DNA of 64,000 bases from Takakia lepidozioides. Its lineage: Eukaryota > Streptophyta > Takakiopsida > Takakiales > Takakiaceae. A program made the position numbers and the translations under genes. Numbering within the stretch: position 1 is the first letter of the stretch; every line of letters starts with the position of its first letter. This document shows positions 1 through 10,033 of this stretch, one piece after another. The stretch is from NCBI GenBank assembly GCA_030704615.1, contig CM060734.1:21824001-21888000 (forward strand). Direction: 5' to 3'. The notes under the pieces are model-generated. The model was not told the DNA's origin and made no database searches. It saw only the letters and a list, made by a program, of their open reading frames with translations.

Positions 1-334
1 ACTCATCCACAAGGACCTCATTGCCTCTGGAATCCCTTGTAGAAACGTAAAAGACTGCGGATCCATCCAAATACCCATGAACAAACTCGGCCTCCAACAT
101 CAGGATGTCCTTGACGAGGGGTGGACGAACGACGGGCATGGAAACCAACCTACACAGGGGAATCTTCAACCGCCCACCCGGGGCAAGCATACTTTACACC
201 ACAAGCTGAGAGTTTACCTCCTGACCCCCCAACATCTCAGCGGCTTTGCTTTCATAGAACTCATCGTCTACATCAACAATGATCTCCTTCCCCTGCCCCG
301 AAGGGATCTCATCCGCCACACTTTGCATCTTCTC
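1..334 (-). pseudogene. Unidentified gene, downstream exon (partial, runs off left edge)
   Basis: Reading leftwards from a CTGTAG/GAG acceptor (exon starts at 334), the frame runs MQSVADEIPSG... through an acidic stretch (IIVDVDDEFYES), meets one ochre stop at 194-196, and is then open to the window edge through a Pro/Val-rich piece and EFVHGYLDGSAVFYVST. I do not recognise the family. The open frame on both sides of one stop, and an acceptor in phase with a donor at 2793/2794, support a once-spliced gene that is now broken. It could be a host gene or a transposon-carried one. The part beyond base 1 is not visible. Confidence 0.45.
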
Positions 335-364
335 CTACAGGGTTGTTCATTCAATTTGATATAA

Positions 365-1763
365 GAGAGAGGCATGAAACGATGGTGTTTTGAGCATGGC
401 AAACAGGCCTTGTGTGGCCCAATTTCTCATCAGAAAACAAGCATTGTGGGGGCCGAAAACACCGTGCGTTGCCGCACAATGTTTCAGCTTCCAAATTCAG
501 GTGTTTTGAACATGATATTTGGCCCCATGTGGCACATTTCCACAAAAAAAACAGGCAGAGAGGGGGCCACAAGGGGGCACAAACAGTGTGCATTGCCGCA
601 CACTCTTCGTGCTTCCAACTATGGGAGTTTTGAGCATGCATATTGGCCCTGTTAGGCCCAATTTCACATAGAAAAACAAGCAGAGAGGGGGCTCAAAACA
701 GTGTGCGTTGCCGCACACTGTTTGAGCTTCCAATAAGGGTTGGATTCAACCTGCCAGAGTGGCCCCAGGAGACCGATTTTCACATCAAAAGCAATCACAT
801 AAGGAAGCTCAAACAGTGTGCGTTGCCGCACACTGTTTGACCTTGCAATAAGGTGTGATTTTAATATGGCATAATGGCCATGAGTGGCCAATTTGAAATA
901 AAAGAAAAGGCAGTGAAGGGGGCTCAAACAGTGTGCGTCAGCGCACACTGTTTGAGCTTCCATTTTGGAGTCGAATCAACTTGCCAGACTGGCCGTAGGT
1001 GCACAATTTCCATATCCATAAACAAGCAAATCAGGGGGCTCAAACCATGTGCGTTGATGCACACTGTTTGGGCTGCCAGGTAAGTGTGAATTAAACCTGA
1101 CAAAGATGACCTTTGTGGTCGATTCTAAAATGCCAGCTGCCAGGTAAGTGTGCATTGAAGCTCAAAGAGATGCCCTATGTGGCCGATTTTCAGATAAAAA
1201 AAACAATGACATGGTGGGCTGGAATAGTGTGCATTGACGTGCACTGTTTGAGCTGCTAGGTAAGTCTGCATTGAACCTCAAATACATGCCCTACGTGGCT
1301 GATTTTCACATGAAAAAAACAATGACAAGTTGGGCTCAAACAGTGTGCGTTGACGCACACTGTTTGAGCTGCCACTTAAGTGTGCATTGAAGCTCAAAGA
1401 GATGCCCTATTTGGCCGAGTTTCAGATTAAAAAAACAATGACATGGTGGGCTCAAACAGTGTGCATTGACGCATACTTCTGGAGCTGCCAGGTAAGTGTG
1501 CATTGAAGCTCAAAGATATGCCCTACGTGGCCGATTTTCAGATTAAAAAAACAATGACATGGTGGGCTCAAACAGTGTGCGTTGACGCACACTGCTGGAG
1601 CTGCCACGTAAGTGTGCATTGAAGCTCAAAGATATGCCCTACGTGGCCGATTTTCAGATTAAAAAAACAATGACATGGTGGGCTCGAACAGTGTGCGTTG
1701 ACGCACACTGTTGGAGCTGCCACATAAGTGTGCATTCAAGCTCAAAGATATGTCCTACGTGGC

Positions 1764-1806
<43 letters not shown>

Positions 1807-2720
1807 AATGACATGGTGGGCTGGAACAGTGTGCGTTGACGCACACTGTTTGAGCTGCCAGGTAAGTCTGCATTGAACCTCGAATACATGCCCTATGTGG
1901 CCGATTTTCACATGATAAAAACAATGACAAGTTGGGCTCAAACAGTGTGCGTTGACGCACACTGTTTGAGCTGCCACGTAAGTGTGCATTGAAGCTCAAA
2001 GAGATGCCCTATGTGGCCGATTTTCAGATTAAAAAAACAATGACATGGTGGGCTGGAACAGTGTGCGTTGACGCACACTGTTTGAGCTCCCAGGTAAGTC
2101 TGCATTGAACCTCAAATACATGCCCTATGTGGCCGATTTTCACATGAAAAAAAACAATGACAAGGTGGGCTCAAACAGTGTGCGTTGACGTACACTGCTG
2201 GAGCTGCCAGGTAAGTGTGCATTGAAGCTCAAAGAGATGCCCTATGAGGCCGATTTCGAAATGAAAAAAACAATGATAAGGTGGGCTCGAACAGTGTGCG
2301 TTGACGCACACTGCTGGAGCTGCCAGGTAAGTGTGCATTGAACCTGAAAGATATGCCCTATGAGGCCGATTTCCAAATGATAAAAACAATGACAAGGTGG
2401 GCTCAAACAGTGTGCATTTACGCACACTGTTGGAGCTGCCATGAAATTGTTGATTGAACCTCATAGAGATACCCTGTCTAGACGATTTTATTTTGAAAAA
2501 AACAATGAGAAGGGGGGCTCGAACAGTGTGCGTTGCCGCACACTGTTTGAGCTTCCAATTCGGGGTGGATTGAACCTGCCATAGTGGCCCTATGTGGCCG
2601 TTTTGCACATCAAAAAACAAGCAAAATGGGGGGCTCAAACAGTGTGCGTTGCCGCACACTGTTTCAGCTTCCAGTTCGGGGTGGATTCAACCTGCCAGAG
2701 ATGCCGTGTGTAGGCTATTT
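365..2720. repeat. Tandem array, ~116-bp unit with 36-bp palindrome
   Basis: I count 19 cores of CAGTGTGCGTTGMCGCACAC, starting near 471, 584, 700, 814, 929, 1046, 1225, 1341, 1457, 1573, 1689, 1827, 1943, 2059, 2176, 2292, 2408, 2524 and 2640; almost all spacings are 113-117 bp. In the best copies the palindrome has 17-nt arms (GCTCAAACAGTGTGCGT and its complement) around TG. The two edges of the array carry TTGCC in the centre, the middle copies TTGAC. One unit near 1100 is partly deleted and one near 1800 is enlarged by 36 A. The array fills the likely intron of the flanking minus-strand gene. Confidence 0.93.
1770..1805. repeat. Poly(A) run of 36 inside the 116-bp array
   Basis: A homopolymer of 36 A replaces the short A-run found at the same place in the other units, so it is expansion of the existing run rather than a retroposon tail. 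Confidence 0.9.
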
Positions 2721-2793
2721 TCATATCAAAATACAAGCACAACTGGGGTTCACATCAGCAATGAAGCACAAAGGTGGGTCTCAAACATTGTAC

Positions 2794-3138
2794 CTTTTTT
2801 TTGGCTGCTCCAGAAGACTCCCCAATCGCCGGGGACCCTTTGCGCTTCGGACTGCTCTCTACGCTGAGCATGTTCTGGAGCATCTCCCCCATCCTCTTTT
2901 CCACTATCTAGCTCTTCGTGAGGCCAGCATCAACATCATCTTCGGCGTCTGTCTCTCCCTCGGATGCAGTCTCCTCCTCACCTGTTCTTGGATGTATGGC
3001 GGACTGCTGTTCTTGTCCAGATTCCTGCTCTTCCATCGTCAGACTTTCCTCTTTGCCATCTTCTTTGCCCTTTTCCTCTTCGTCTACTATTTCCATCCTC
3101 ATTCTATATCTGGCTCTATTCATGTTCCTAGTGCTCAT
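2794..3138 (-). pseudogene. Unidentified gene, upstream exon (broken)
   Basis: From an ATG at 3138 the minus frame encodes a very charged protein: an Arg/Met-rich start (MSTRNMNRARYRMRMEIV), a long acidic run, then one amber stop at 2908-2910, then VEKRMGEMLQNMLSVE and a basic Ser/Ala end (SSGAAKKK). It reaches AAAAAG/GTACAAT at 2794/2793, a plausible donor in phase 0 with the acceptor at 335/334, which would make one gene with a 2459-bp intron holding the palindromic array. The acidic-then-basic make-up suggests a nuclear protein but no domain is recognised. The exon pairing is inference from frame and splice sites only. Confidence 0.42.
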
Positions 3139-4066
3139 GAAATATAATGACTTCCTTCTCTTCCTCCTCCGCTGGAAACAAGGGCTCCCCACGCTGCCTC
3201 TAGAGCTCTCCAGTTTGACGTTTGCAACAAGGGTTGCTATGGCATGTAATCAAAATAAAAATTGGACATTGTTAACCGTATTTGGATGCGGGTGTTATCA
3301 TTGTGGGCGAACGGAATTCATCCATTTCGACGTCTTTGTATTGTCCAAGAAATAAAGTGCTAGAAAAAATGTACATCCGTTACATGTACTTGTGATATAT
3401 GTCAGATGTACTTCGCCGCCTGCCAATATATGGCAACCTTCTTGCATTCTTTCAAATTCGGAAGTGTCGTATAAATCTAATGCTAGTTCAATTTTGTGCA
3501 GTACTTGCAGATTCGCAATAATTGTTATGCTTCACATATGCATCCACATGTGTTCTACTGCCTACTCTTTGGTTTGCATTTTGCCGTCACCGTCGCAATG
3601 TGGTCATTCGGTATAAAGGGTTTTGTCGGCAATGGTCATGTGTTGCACACATTCGTGCGAGGTGTCTCCCAGAGTGTCAGTGTTTGTGCTGTGCTCTTCT
3701 GGCACAGCACAACCTCATTACATTCGGGGTCTTCCTGTTTACTGCTCTCCAGGGTTGTTGTCGTCTTTCCATAATGGATGGTTTCATGTCATGTTCAGGG
3801 TTTGTTTTTCATCCAAATACAGCACGGCTTCTTGTGGCTTCTTGTCTTTGAAAACAGTTTTTCTGGTTGGTGTCTCTTAGTGTGGTTGTCTGCGAAGTTT
3901 GGTGCATGTCATTCCTACATCCTTTGCATGCATCGCCCGCAGTCTTTGGGTTAGTGCTAACCTTATTGACCTCAGTTTGTTTGTGGTGGATCCCCTTTCC
4001 AGAATTACGGGCTATCAGTTCGGGGATTCCGTTGTGAATCGCAACTTTCAGTCAGTGGAGGAAAAC
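3139..4066. other. No convincing gene
   Basis: Short frames on both strands lack recognisable motifs. The stretch lies between the charged exon to the left and the MULE-derived fragment to the right and probably contains degraded 5 prime sequence of the latter. Confidence 0.5.
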
Positions 4067-5289
4067 ATGTCGAGGGAGCGAGATAGACTCGCTCGATTTC
4101 ATTCCAATGCAGGTAGTCTTCCACTGACTACCACTACAGACGACGATGGGTTTGCAGTTGTTCATGAGGATGAGCTGGTTACAGTGTTCCCGCTGGAATT
4201 GGGTTCTCTGCTATTCAAAAAGAGGTGTATGACGAGGATGGGAATTTGGATTCTGGGCACTTGGAGAACCATTGGTTGGCGAGTGTGGAAGGACGTGGAG
4301 AGTCCTTCCAGGCACATACCGTGTCCTTGGAAAAGAGAGAAGACAATCAGCAGGATCAGTAGTTACCCCTGGCACTGCAGCATCAGTCGTGCAGCAGAAG
4401 AGCACAGGTCATGTGAAACAAGAGGTGAGCACATCCACTACATTCGTGACTCTTTCAGACTCGTCCTCAGAGGATGTTTCTGAGATTCCTCCGCCAGTGC
4501 AGACTCCCATCTTGGATGATGACGAATTGCAGGAGATAACGAGTGTCATTCCGAAATTGAAAGTCCTCGCAGGGGTGCCTGGGTGCAATAACGAGTTGCG
4601 TTTTGTTGATTGGGAGTCCCTTCGTGTGCAGCGGGTTCAATACATGCCAGCAGAGTTTGATGGGGACATCTTGTTTGAGCTCAACCCTCCCACATCTTCC
4701 AGTGGACTGGCTGGGCTTCTGCAGGGCATGGACAAGAAACATGACGGACACCCTTGGTGCAGGACAAAAACATCGAACATCCACAACGACATTGGATTGA
4801 AATTTCGAAGGTCGATTTGCGTTGGGCATTGCAAGTTCGTGAATATTTCTTGCCCTCGGCTGAGAAACAGCGCTAATCGGCTGATCACGAATCGGGTGCA
4901 GATCGGGTGCAGATCACGAATGCAAGATGGAATCGGCTAGAATTTTGCAGGCTTGGGTGACTTGTATCACCGAAGTCCCTGCCCCGGGATATGGACGGAT
5001 TTACACAGTGCTGTCTATTGGCTCAATTCTTCATGGCAAAGAATATCAGGTTACCGTGGGGAGTTTCCCTAAATGCACTTGTCCGGATTTTGTAACGATG
5101 CGTGAGGGCGCTCTCGGCATGAGAAGGAAGTGGGTCCCCTGCAAGCATCAATATTACATATACCTTGTAATTATGTGTTGCGACGGTAAGAGAGACCAAT
5201 TCATTCACCAAGCCACACTAGGCTACGGAAAAGTCATCACCCTTCTGCAGCGGGACACCTCACATGGGGCTCTGCCAAATTCTCTTTAA
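4067..5289 (+). pseudogene. MULE transposase, internally deleted derivative (N-terminus joined to SWIM C-terminus)
   Basis: Two ends of a SWIM-type Mutator-like transposase without the catalytic middle. The N-terminal part (frames shift near 4200 and 4370) has a Ser/Thr/Asp-rich region, then FDGDILFELNPP, HDGHPWCRTKTSN and a zinc-type FRRSICVGH...C pattern. At about 4880-4930 it jumps into a C-terminal part, 4927-5289, with CTCPDF...CKHQYY, the CxC-xn-CxH SWIM finger, ending RDTSHGALPNSL. Both halves match, residue by residue, the ends of the minus-strand copy at 8531-11494. The junction carries short direct repeats (GATCACGAAT, CGGGTGCAGAT), as at repaired breaks. A non-autonomous deletion derivative is the simplest reading. 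Confidence 0.8.
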
Positions 5290-5721
5290 ACACATACGAG
5301 CCATGCCCGCTTCCCATGCTGGTTTCCAGATTACCGTGTGAAGACTTTGCATTTATGACAAACACATTCATTTCGTTCACGGAACCAGGGCAAATGCACA
5401 TGCCATTCATTGTAAGCGTCTATCTGTGAATTGAAATAAAGTGTGTCAATCATTCTGAGCTCAAATCTGCCATATTTTCATATTCCTCTTTTTGTGCAGG
5501 CATTGCAGACATGGTGCATGGTGGCCCCCTTTGTTTTGTCCACGGTAATAGGCCCTCTTCCTGCAATCCTCGCCTATAGGACCTGCTTCTCCAGCAAATT
5601 TGTGCCGCTCATGCTTCCCTGAAGCGTGAGCTCAGCTCACGCTTTGCAGCTTCAACGTGAGCTCAGCTCCCAGGCTCACGGGGCTGGGCTCACGCCGTAG
5701 CTACGCTGATGGTGGACTAAC
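5290..5721. other. Spacer with GCTCACGC-type inverted motifs
   Basis: No gene. At 5620-5700 the motif CGTGAGCTCAGCTCACG and single GGCTCACG copies occur several times. A related palindrome, GCGTGAGCGCA/TGCGCTCACGC around GT, lies at about 12087-12110, with GACCAGGCTCACGC next to it. They bracket the Ty3 plus MULE block but do not prove element ends. Confidence 0.5.
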
Positions 5722-6420
5722 TTGATGCCACCCGCACTGCTCAAGCGTGCATTTGATGGGGTGCAGCGGCCAGCACACCTCACAGTGGATAGCATTTTGG
5801 ACACAGGGAGGCAGTCTCAACGTGTGAGACACGATGACCGGTCGCCTTTGGCAGTGGTCAACAGGGTGAATCAACCACGAGCAGCATTACTTACATTGCT
5901 CAGCTTCCCAGGATCCCATGCTTTTTGGGATGGTGGACCTGGCCTCTTGTGGGATAGCCAGTTGCAACAATTAGTGGAGCCCAATGCTGACGAGCGCGAG
6001 CGAGCGATGGGTTTTACCACTGGTACCACGGCGGTGCCATCTCTTTCTGAGGCATCACGTCGTCAGGTGTTGGGGCAAGCAATGGATCTCAATTGCTTGA
6101 CCTGGATTATCAGCTTGGCTATGGCTGAGCAACGCAGAGTACAGAGTACACTTCCCTTCATGGTCTCCCCGCCTACCGAGACGGTACAGGCAGCGAGTGG
6201 GGGCGAGCAGGTGAGGACCACGAGGTGCAGGCCGCATCCATGGCACACGTGGGAGGTGCTCGAGGTTCAGAAGGAGTTGGCAGCCAAGGCGGCGGTGATG
6301 GATCAGGTTGGGGATTTTTCTCGGATTGAGGAGGTCCTCAAGAATGGGATGATGGGGCAGGATGAGACATTGTCACTGACAGAGGAGGTAGTGGTCACTC
6401 CTCAAGAGGTTGCAGCATAG
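5722..6420 (+). pseudogene. Ty3 polyprotein region with cytosine-5 methyltransferase-like C-terminal motifs
   Basis: This frame is continuous with the RT downstream (same phase, only an amber stop at 6418-6420 between). Residues 52-68 read PRAALLTLLSFPGSHAF, 91-98 ERERAMGF, and 111-123 ASRRQVLGQAMDL. In order and spacing this resembles the tail of C5 DNA methyltransferases: the P-T-L/I strand, the conserved R-x-x-G-F of the recognition end, and motif X (G-N-A/S). Motifs I-VI, including the catalytic Pro-Cys, are not seen upstream; the piece may be 5 prime truncated or only a retained tail. The remainder (to residue 232) is acidic and Val/Glu-rich with no identified domain. Family similarity is judged by eye. 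Confidence 0.5.
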
Positions 6421-7245
6421 CAACCACGGGACGCGTCTTCTACCTCTAAGCCTGCTGGACTCAAGGTTGCAGTCACGGAGGACAACTGGGAGCCTGATGT
6501 TGGACCTATAGTCACCGGAGGAGAGAGACGACGTATACAGCGGTTCTTGAGGGCTTATAAGAACTACTTTGCCTTCAGTTTGAAGGACTTAGGAGCACTG
6601 AAGGGTCAAGAGATTCGCATTGAATTGGCTACTGATACGCCAATCTTTCGGAGACCCTATAGATACAGTGACATGGAGAGGTCCTTGATTCAGATGAGAA
6701 CTCAGGACCTTTGGGAGGCTGGTTTGGTGGAGCTATCTGGGGGAGAGTATGCTTCAGCCACAGTGATGCCAGCCAAGAAGGATGTATATGGCAATTGGAC
6801 GGAGAGACGTATGTGCGGTGATTACCGGCCTGTAAATCGTCAGACCAAGTCCGATAGGTATGCTATGCCGACACCAGAGGAGATCTTTGATGCCATTGGG
6901 CATGCCAAGGTCTTTAGCACTTTGGATTTATGATCCGGATATCACCAGTTGCCGATCAAGGAGGCGGATAAGCAGAAGACGGCATTCTGGGGGATCAATG
7001 AGCACGGGAAGGATTGCCTATACCAGTGGCGGTTCTTACCATTTGGGCTTAAAAACGCTCCTGCAGAGTTTCAAAGAGTTATGGACAGGATTCTAGCAGG
7101 GGTGGAGTTTGCTCGGTGCTACATAGATGACATCATCATCTTTAGTGCTATGGTGGAGGAGCATGAGAGACACCTTCAGGGGGTAAGTTACATCCAGGAA
7201 AGTGCAAGTTTTTCCACAACCAGATTGAGTATCTGGGTCACATGA
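6421..7245 (+). pseudogene. Ty3/gypsy reverse transcriptase (broken)
   Basis: Reverse transcriptase of an LTR retrotransposon. Visible: the entry region EIRIELATDTPIFRRPYR, MCGDYRPVNRQT, FSTLDL with an opal stop at 6931-6933 immediately before SGYHQLP, LPFGLKNAPAEFQRVMD and the active-site box YIDD near 7125. The opal replaces a position that fits CGA. Around 7180-7210 bases are missing: the frame leaves after ERHLQ and the next pieces (HPGKCKFF, IEYLGHMIYPGG) continue in another phase. It sits directly downstream of the methyltransferase-like segment in the same frame. Confidence 0.92.
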
Positions 7246-8488
7246 TATATCCTGGAGGATTGGGGGTACAGCAGACTAAGGTAGAGTCCATTGCACAGAT
7301 TCCATGCCCCACGGATGTGAGCCGAGTTCGAGCTTTCATGGGGTTAGTAAACTATTATAGACGGTTTGTTAAGGGAATTAGTGCCATTGCAAAGGCTCTA
7401 ACCAAACTGACCAAGGTGGACCAGGAGTGGCAGTGGGAAGACGAGCAAGAACAAGTTTTTCAAGAGCTCAAGGCGAGGTTGACCTCGGCACCCATCTTGA
7501 GACGACCTATCAGGGGGCGTCCTTTTCAGCTGCATACAGATTGGAGCATGATGGGGCTTGGAGCGGTGCTCACACAGGTGGATGATGAGGGAAGAGAGTT
7601 CGTAGTGGCTTATGCTAGCCGCTCAAACAACGCTGCAGAGTCTAAGTATAGCTCATATGAGGGAGAATGCTTAGCTGCAGTGTGGACCGTGGCACACTTC
7701 AGGTGCTATCTATACGACAATCTCTTCACCCTTGTCACAGATCACCAACCACTCAAGTGGTTGATGGAGTCGGACAAGCTTACGGGGAAGCTTGCACGGT
7801 GGGCACTTATCCTTCAAGAGTATGACTTTCAGGTGGTGCATCGACCGGGTTTGGTCAATCGGGATGCAGATGGGTTGAGTCACAATCCATGCACGAGCCA
7901 GCAGGATGACACTGGAGCTCGGTGGCATGGTGAGACGGACGAGGAGATGGTGCTCGGATGGCATGCATCTGCATTTCTGTGTATCTTGGTAGCGGAAGAC
8001 CAGGTTGGACCTGCAACAGGGATGATTGTAGATCAAGTGTCTGAGGACCCTGAGGCTAGCAACGAGCAAGGTGGCGCCAAAGATATACATGAAGATTCAG
8101 TTGTGTTGGACTACCTCCGCACTGGAGACACTGCAGCCACTGTGACTACCAAGGAGAGGGATCGGATCCTACAACGAGCCAAGAGGTTCAAGTGGGAGGG
8201 GACACACCTGCTCCGAGTGTGGGAGGATGGTCGAGTGAGGATTGTGCCTCACCCAACACAGCGGGCACGGTTAGTGCGGCATGCCCATGAGGAGTTGGGG
8301 CATTTTGGGGTGCAACGCACTCGTAGTCTACTGCAGGGGCAGTATTGGTGGCGTGGTATGCACACAGAGGTGCAACAATTTGTGGCTAGGTGCATGGTGT
8401 GTGACAGGGTGCGTGCTTCATTCAACGCCCCTACTCCACAATTGCACCCTCTTCCGATCATGGGATTGGGCTATGTGTGGTGTAGTGT
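7242..8488 (+). pseudogene. Ty3/gypsy RT thumb, RNase H and integrase zinc domain (3 prime truncated)
   Basis: An open frame of about 415 codons. It begins in the RT connection region (RAFMGLVNYYRRFV), continues with RNase H (HTDWSMMGLGAVLTQ, YEGECLAAVW, VTDHQPLKWL, then the ARW...VVHRPGLVNRDADGLS tether), and reaches an integrase HHCC zinc domain (HAHEELGHFG...C-x-x-C in CMVCDRV). The integrase core is cut off after PLPIMGLGY, exactly where a 42-bp repeat starts and the opposing MULE begins. No LTR is recognised at either side, so the element is a truncated relic. Confidence 0.92.
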
Positions 8489-8530
8489 GGACAACGATGT
8501 AGTTGTGTAGCGATACGTATGCGCACGACA
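8489..8530 (-). repeat. 42-bp end of the 48.2-kb LTR-like repeat, inverted
   Basis: The reverse complement begins TGTCGTGCGCATACGTATCG and matches the first 42 bp of both direct repeats at 48223 and 48732, apart from a few substitutions. It lies exactly between the cut integrase and the stop codon (8531-8533) of the MULE frame, so it marks a junction or insertion scar. Confidence 0.8.
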
Positions 8531-9916
8531 CTACCCATGTGTTGTATCCCGCTGCAATAGAGTATCGACCTCGTTGAAACTCATAGTGGCCTGGTGAATG
8601 AAGTTGTCACGTTTGGGATCGCAAACCATCCTCTTCAAAAATATGAAATACAAATGTTTGCAGGGTATGAATTTACCTCTCTTGCCCAAACTGGTTGATA
8701 GCATATTCACAAAATCACGACATGTACAATTGGGGAAATTGGAAACCGTGATGTCGTAGGTCCTGTCATGAACAACAGATATGGAAGTGATGATTGTGAA
8801 TACCCGACCATATCCTGGATCGGGTACTTCCGTGGTGCTTCCAACACGAGCTTGGAGCATTCTTGCGGACTCCACTTTGCCAAAGTGTTCAGCGGTTGGA
8901 GGGAAACGCCGAACGAGCTTTCCATCTCGTTTGGTTGGCCACAAGTCAGGATTTGCCGGGGGGACTCGGGAGGACGCAGAAGTAGTAGCACATGCATGGA
9001 GTTGGGGTTGTCTCGCAAGGGAAAAGCCTGCTTCCTCCAGCATTTCAATCTCCTGAAATCTGAGATGTGTTCCCAGCTTCACGGGCCAAACGGTTGGAGG
9101 AGATGGCTTCATCACTACTGAAGGACGCACAGTTCCATGCACACATCTGGCACAATCATCTGTGCAGAACCAAAACTTGTGGTTCTTGGCTTCTGGTTGA
9201 CCGTATGGACGCATCAAACCCGTGAAAGTCGGAGTAGGAGTTCGGGCACCATTTCTAGATATAGATGAAGTGTACTTCTTGAAATTAGTTGCCCTGATCG
9301 CTGTACATTTCACACGAGACCCTACACTTGTGCGTTCTATGTGCCAAACGTGGTCGGGGCATGCGGACTCAAGCACATCAAGGGGGTTGTTTCTCTCCTG
9401 CACCATTTCAATGGCACTGTTTGATGCTGGAGCTTGCCGTCGTGTTGGAGGTTCCTCCACAATGGAGGTTCCGGACATGGAGCTGTCATGCAGGGGAACA
9501 CGAGGCTTCGAGAAGTTATCACGGTCTGCCCTGTGTGAATTGGAATCCGAACCAGGTGGAGTGTTCAATTTCCTCTTACAGGAGCCAAATCTCTCCTCCC
9601 CTTCAAGATGTGGAACTCTAGAAACAAGTGGTGTTCCTTGGGCATATTTGTTCACCGCCCGTGCTATCTTGATTGGATCCCCAGATCTGTTTGCAGCACG
9701 CAACATCAACTCCCATTTGTCCGGACCCTTGCCACCAACCCCACCTCGCAAGAAATCACGGTATCGGGTTTGTTGTTGCAAGGCACGTATCAAATCATCT
9801 GTTGTTGCCACATACAAATCCCGACCTCATTTCCCAGACTGCTGCAACCATGCATTGTGCACAATTTCTGCCAAATTGCAAGATGGCATGTCCGTCATTT
9901 CCTCAATGGACATGTT
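8531..9916 (-). pseudogene. MULE transposase, C-terminal part with SWIM zinc finger
   Basis: Second exon of the minus-strand Mutator-like transposase. It starts at a TTTGCAG/AACATG acceptor (9917/9916), reads NMSIEEMTDMPSCNLAEIVH, has one opal stop at 9827-9829, then a linker (DLYVATTDDLIRALQQQTRYR, basic and Ser/Pro-rich) and the SWIM finger CTCRDF...CKHLYF near its end. The frame stops TAG at 8531 after RDTTHG, earlier than the paralogue at 5289, because foreign sequence abuts it. In this family the SWIM domain binds DNA; here the element can no longer be active. Confidence 0.85.
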
Positions 9917-10033
9917 CTGCAAAGTAGAGAACCACACTTCAAAACAGTGAACAGAAAACAACATAAAGAAAGCGAGGAGACAATAAAATGGAAAGTAAAT
10001 GTATGAATAAAGCAAGAAATATAAGCCTCGTAC
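9917..10033 (-). other. Intron of the MULE transposase
   Basis: A 117-bp stretch with GT at 10033-10032 and TTTGCAG at its end, in phase 0 on both sides. It translates to a hydrophobic run unlike the flanking protein, which supports splicing. Confidence 0.6.

Noticed and set aside
1742-2659. Minus-strand ORFs inside the 116-bp array (up to 162 codons)
   Set aside because: They are translations of the repeat and of the A-run, recurring with the unit.
365-2720. CRISPR-like reading of the palindromic array
   Set aside because: The units are ~116 bp and similar throughout, with no unique spacers, and the context is a plant nuclear genome.
2584-3355. Plus-strand ORFs over the charged exon (Ser-rich, Phe/Leu-rich)
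   Set aside because: They are the complement of the acidic minus-strand frame; composition is explained by it.
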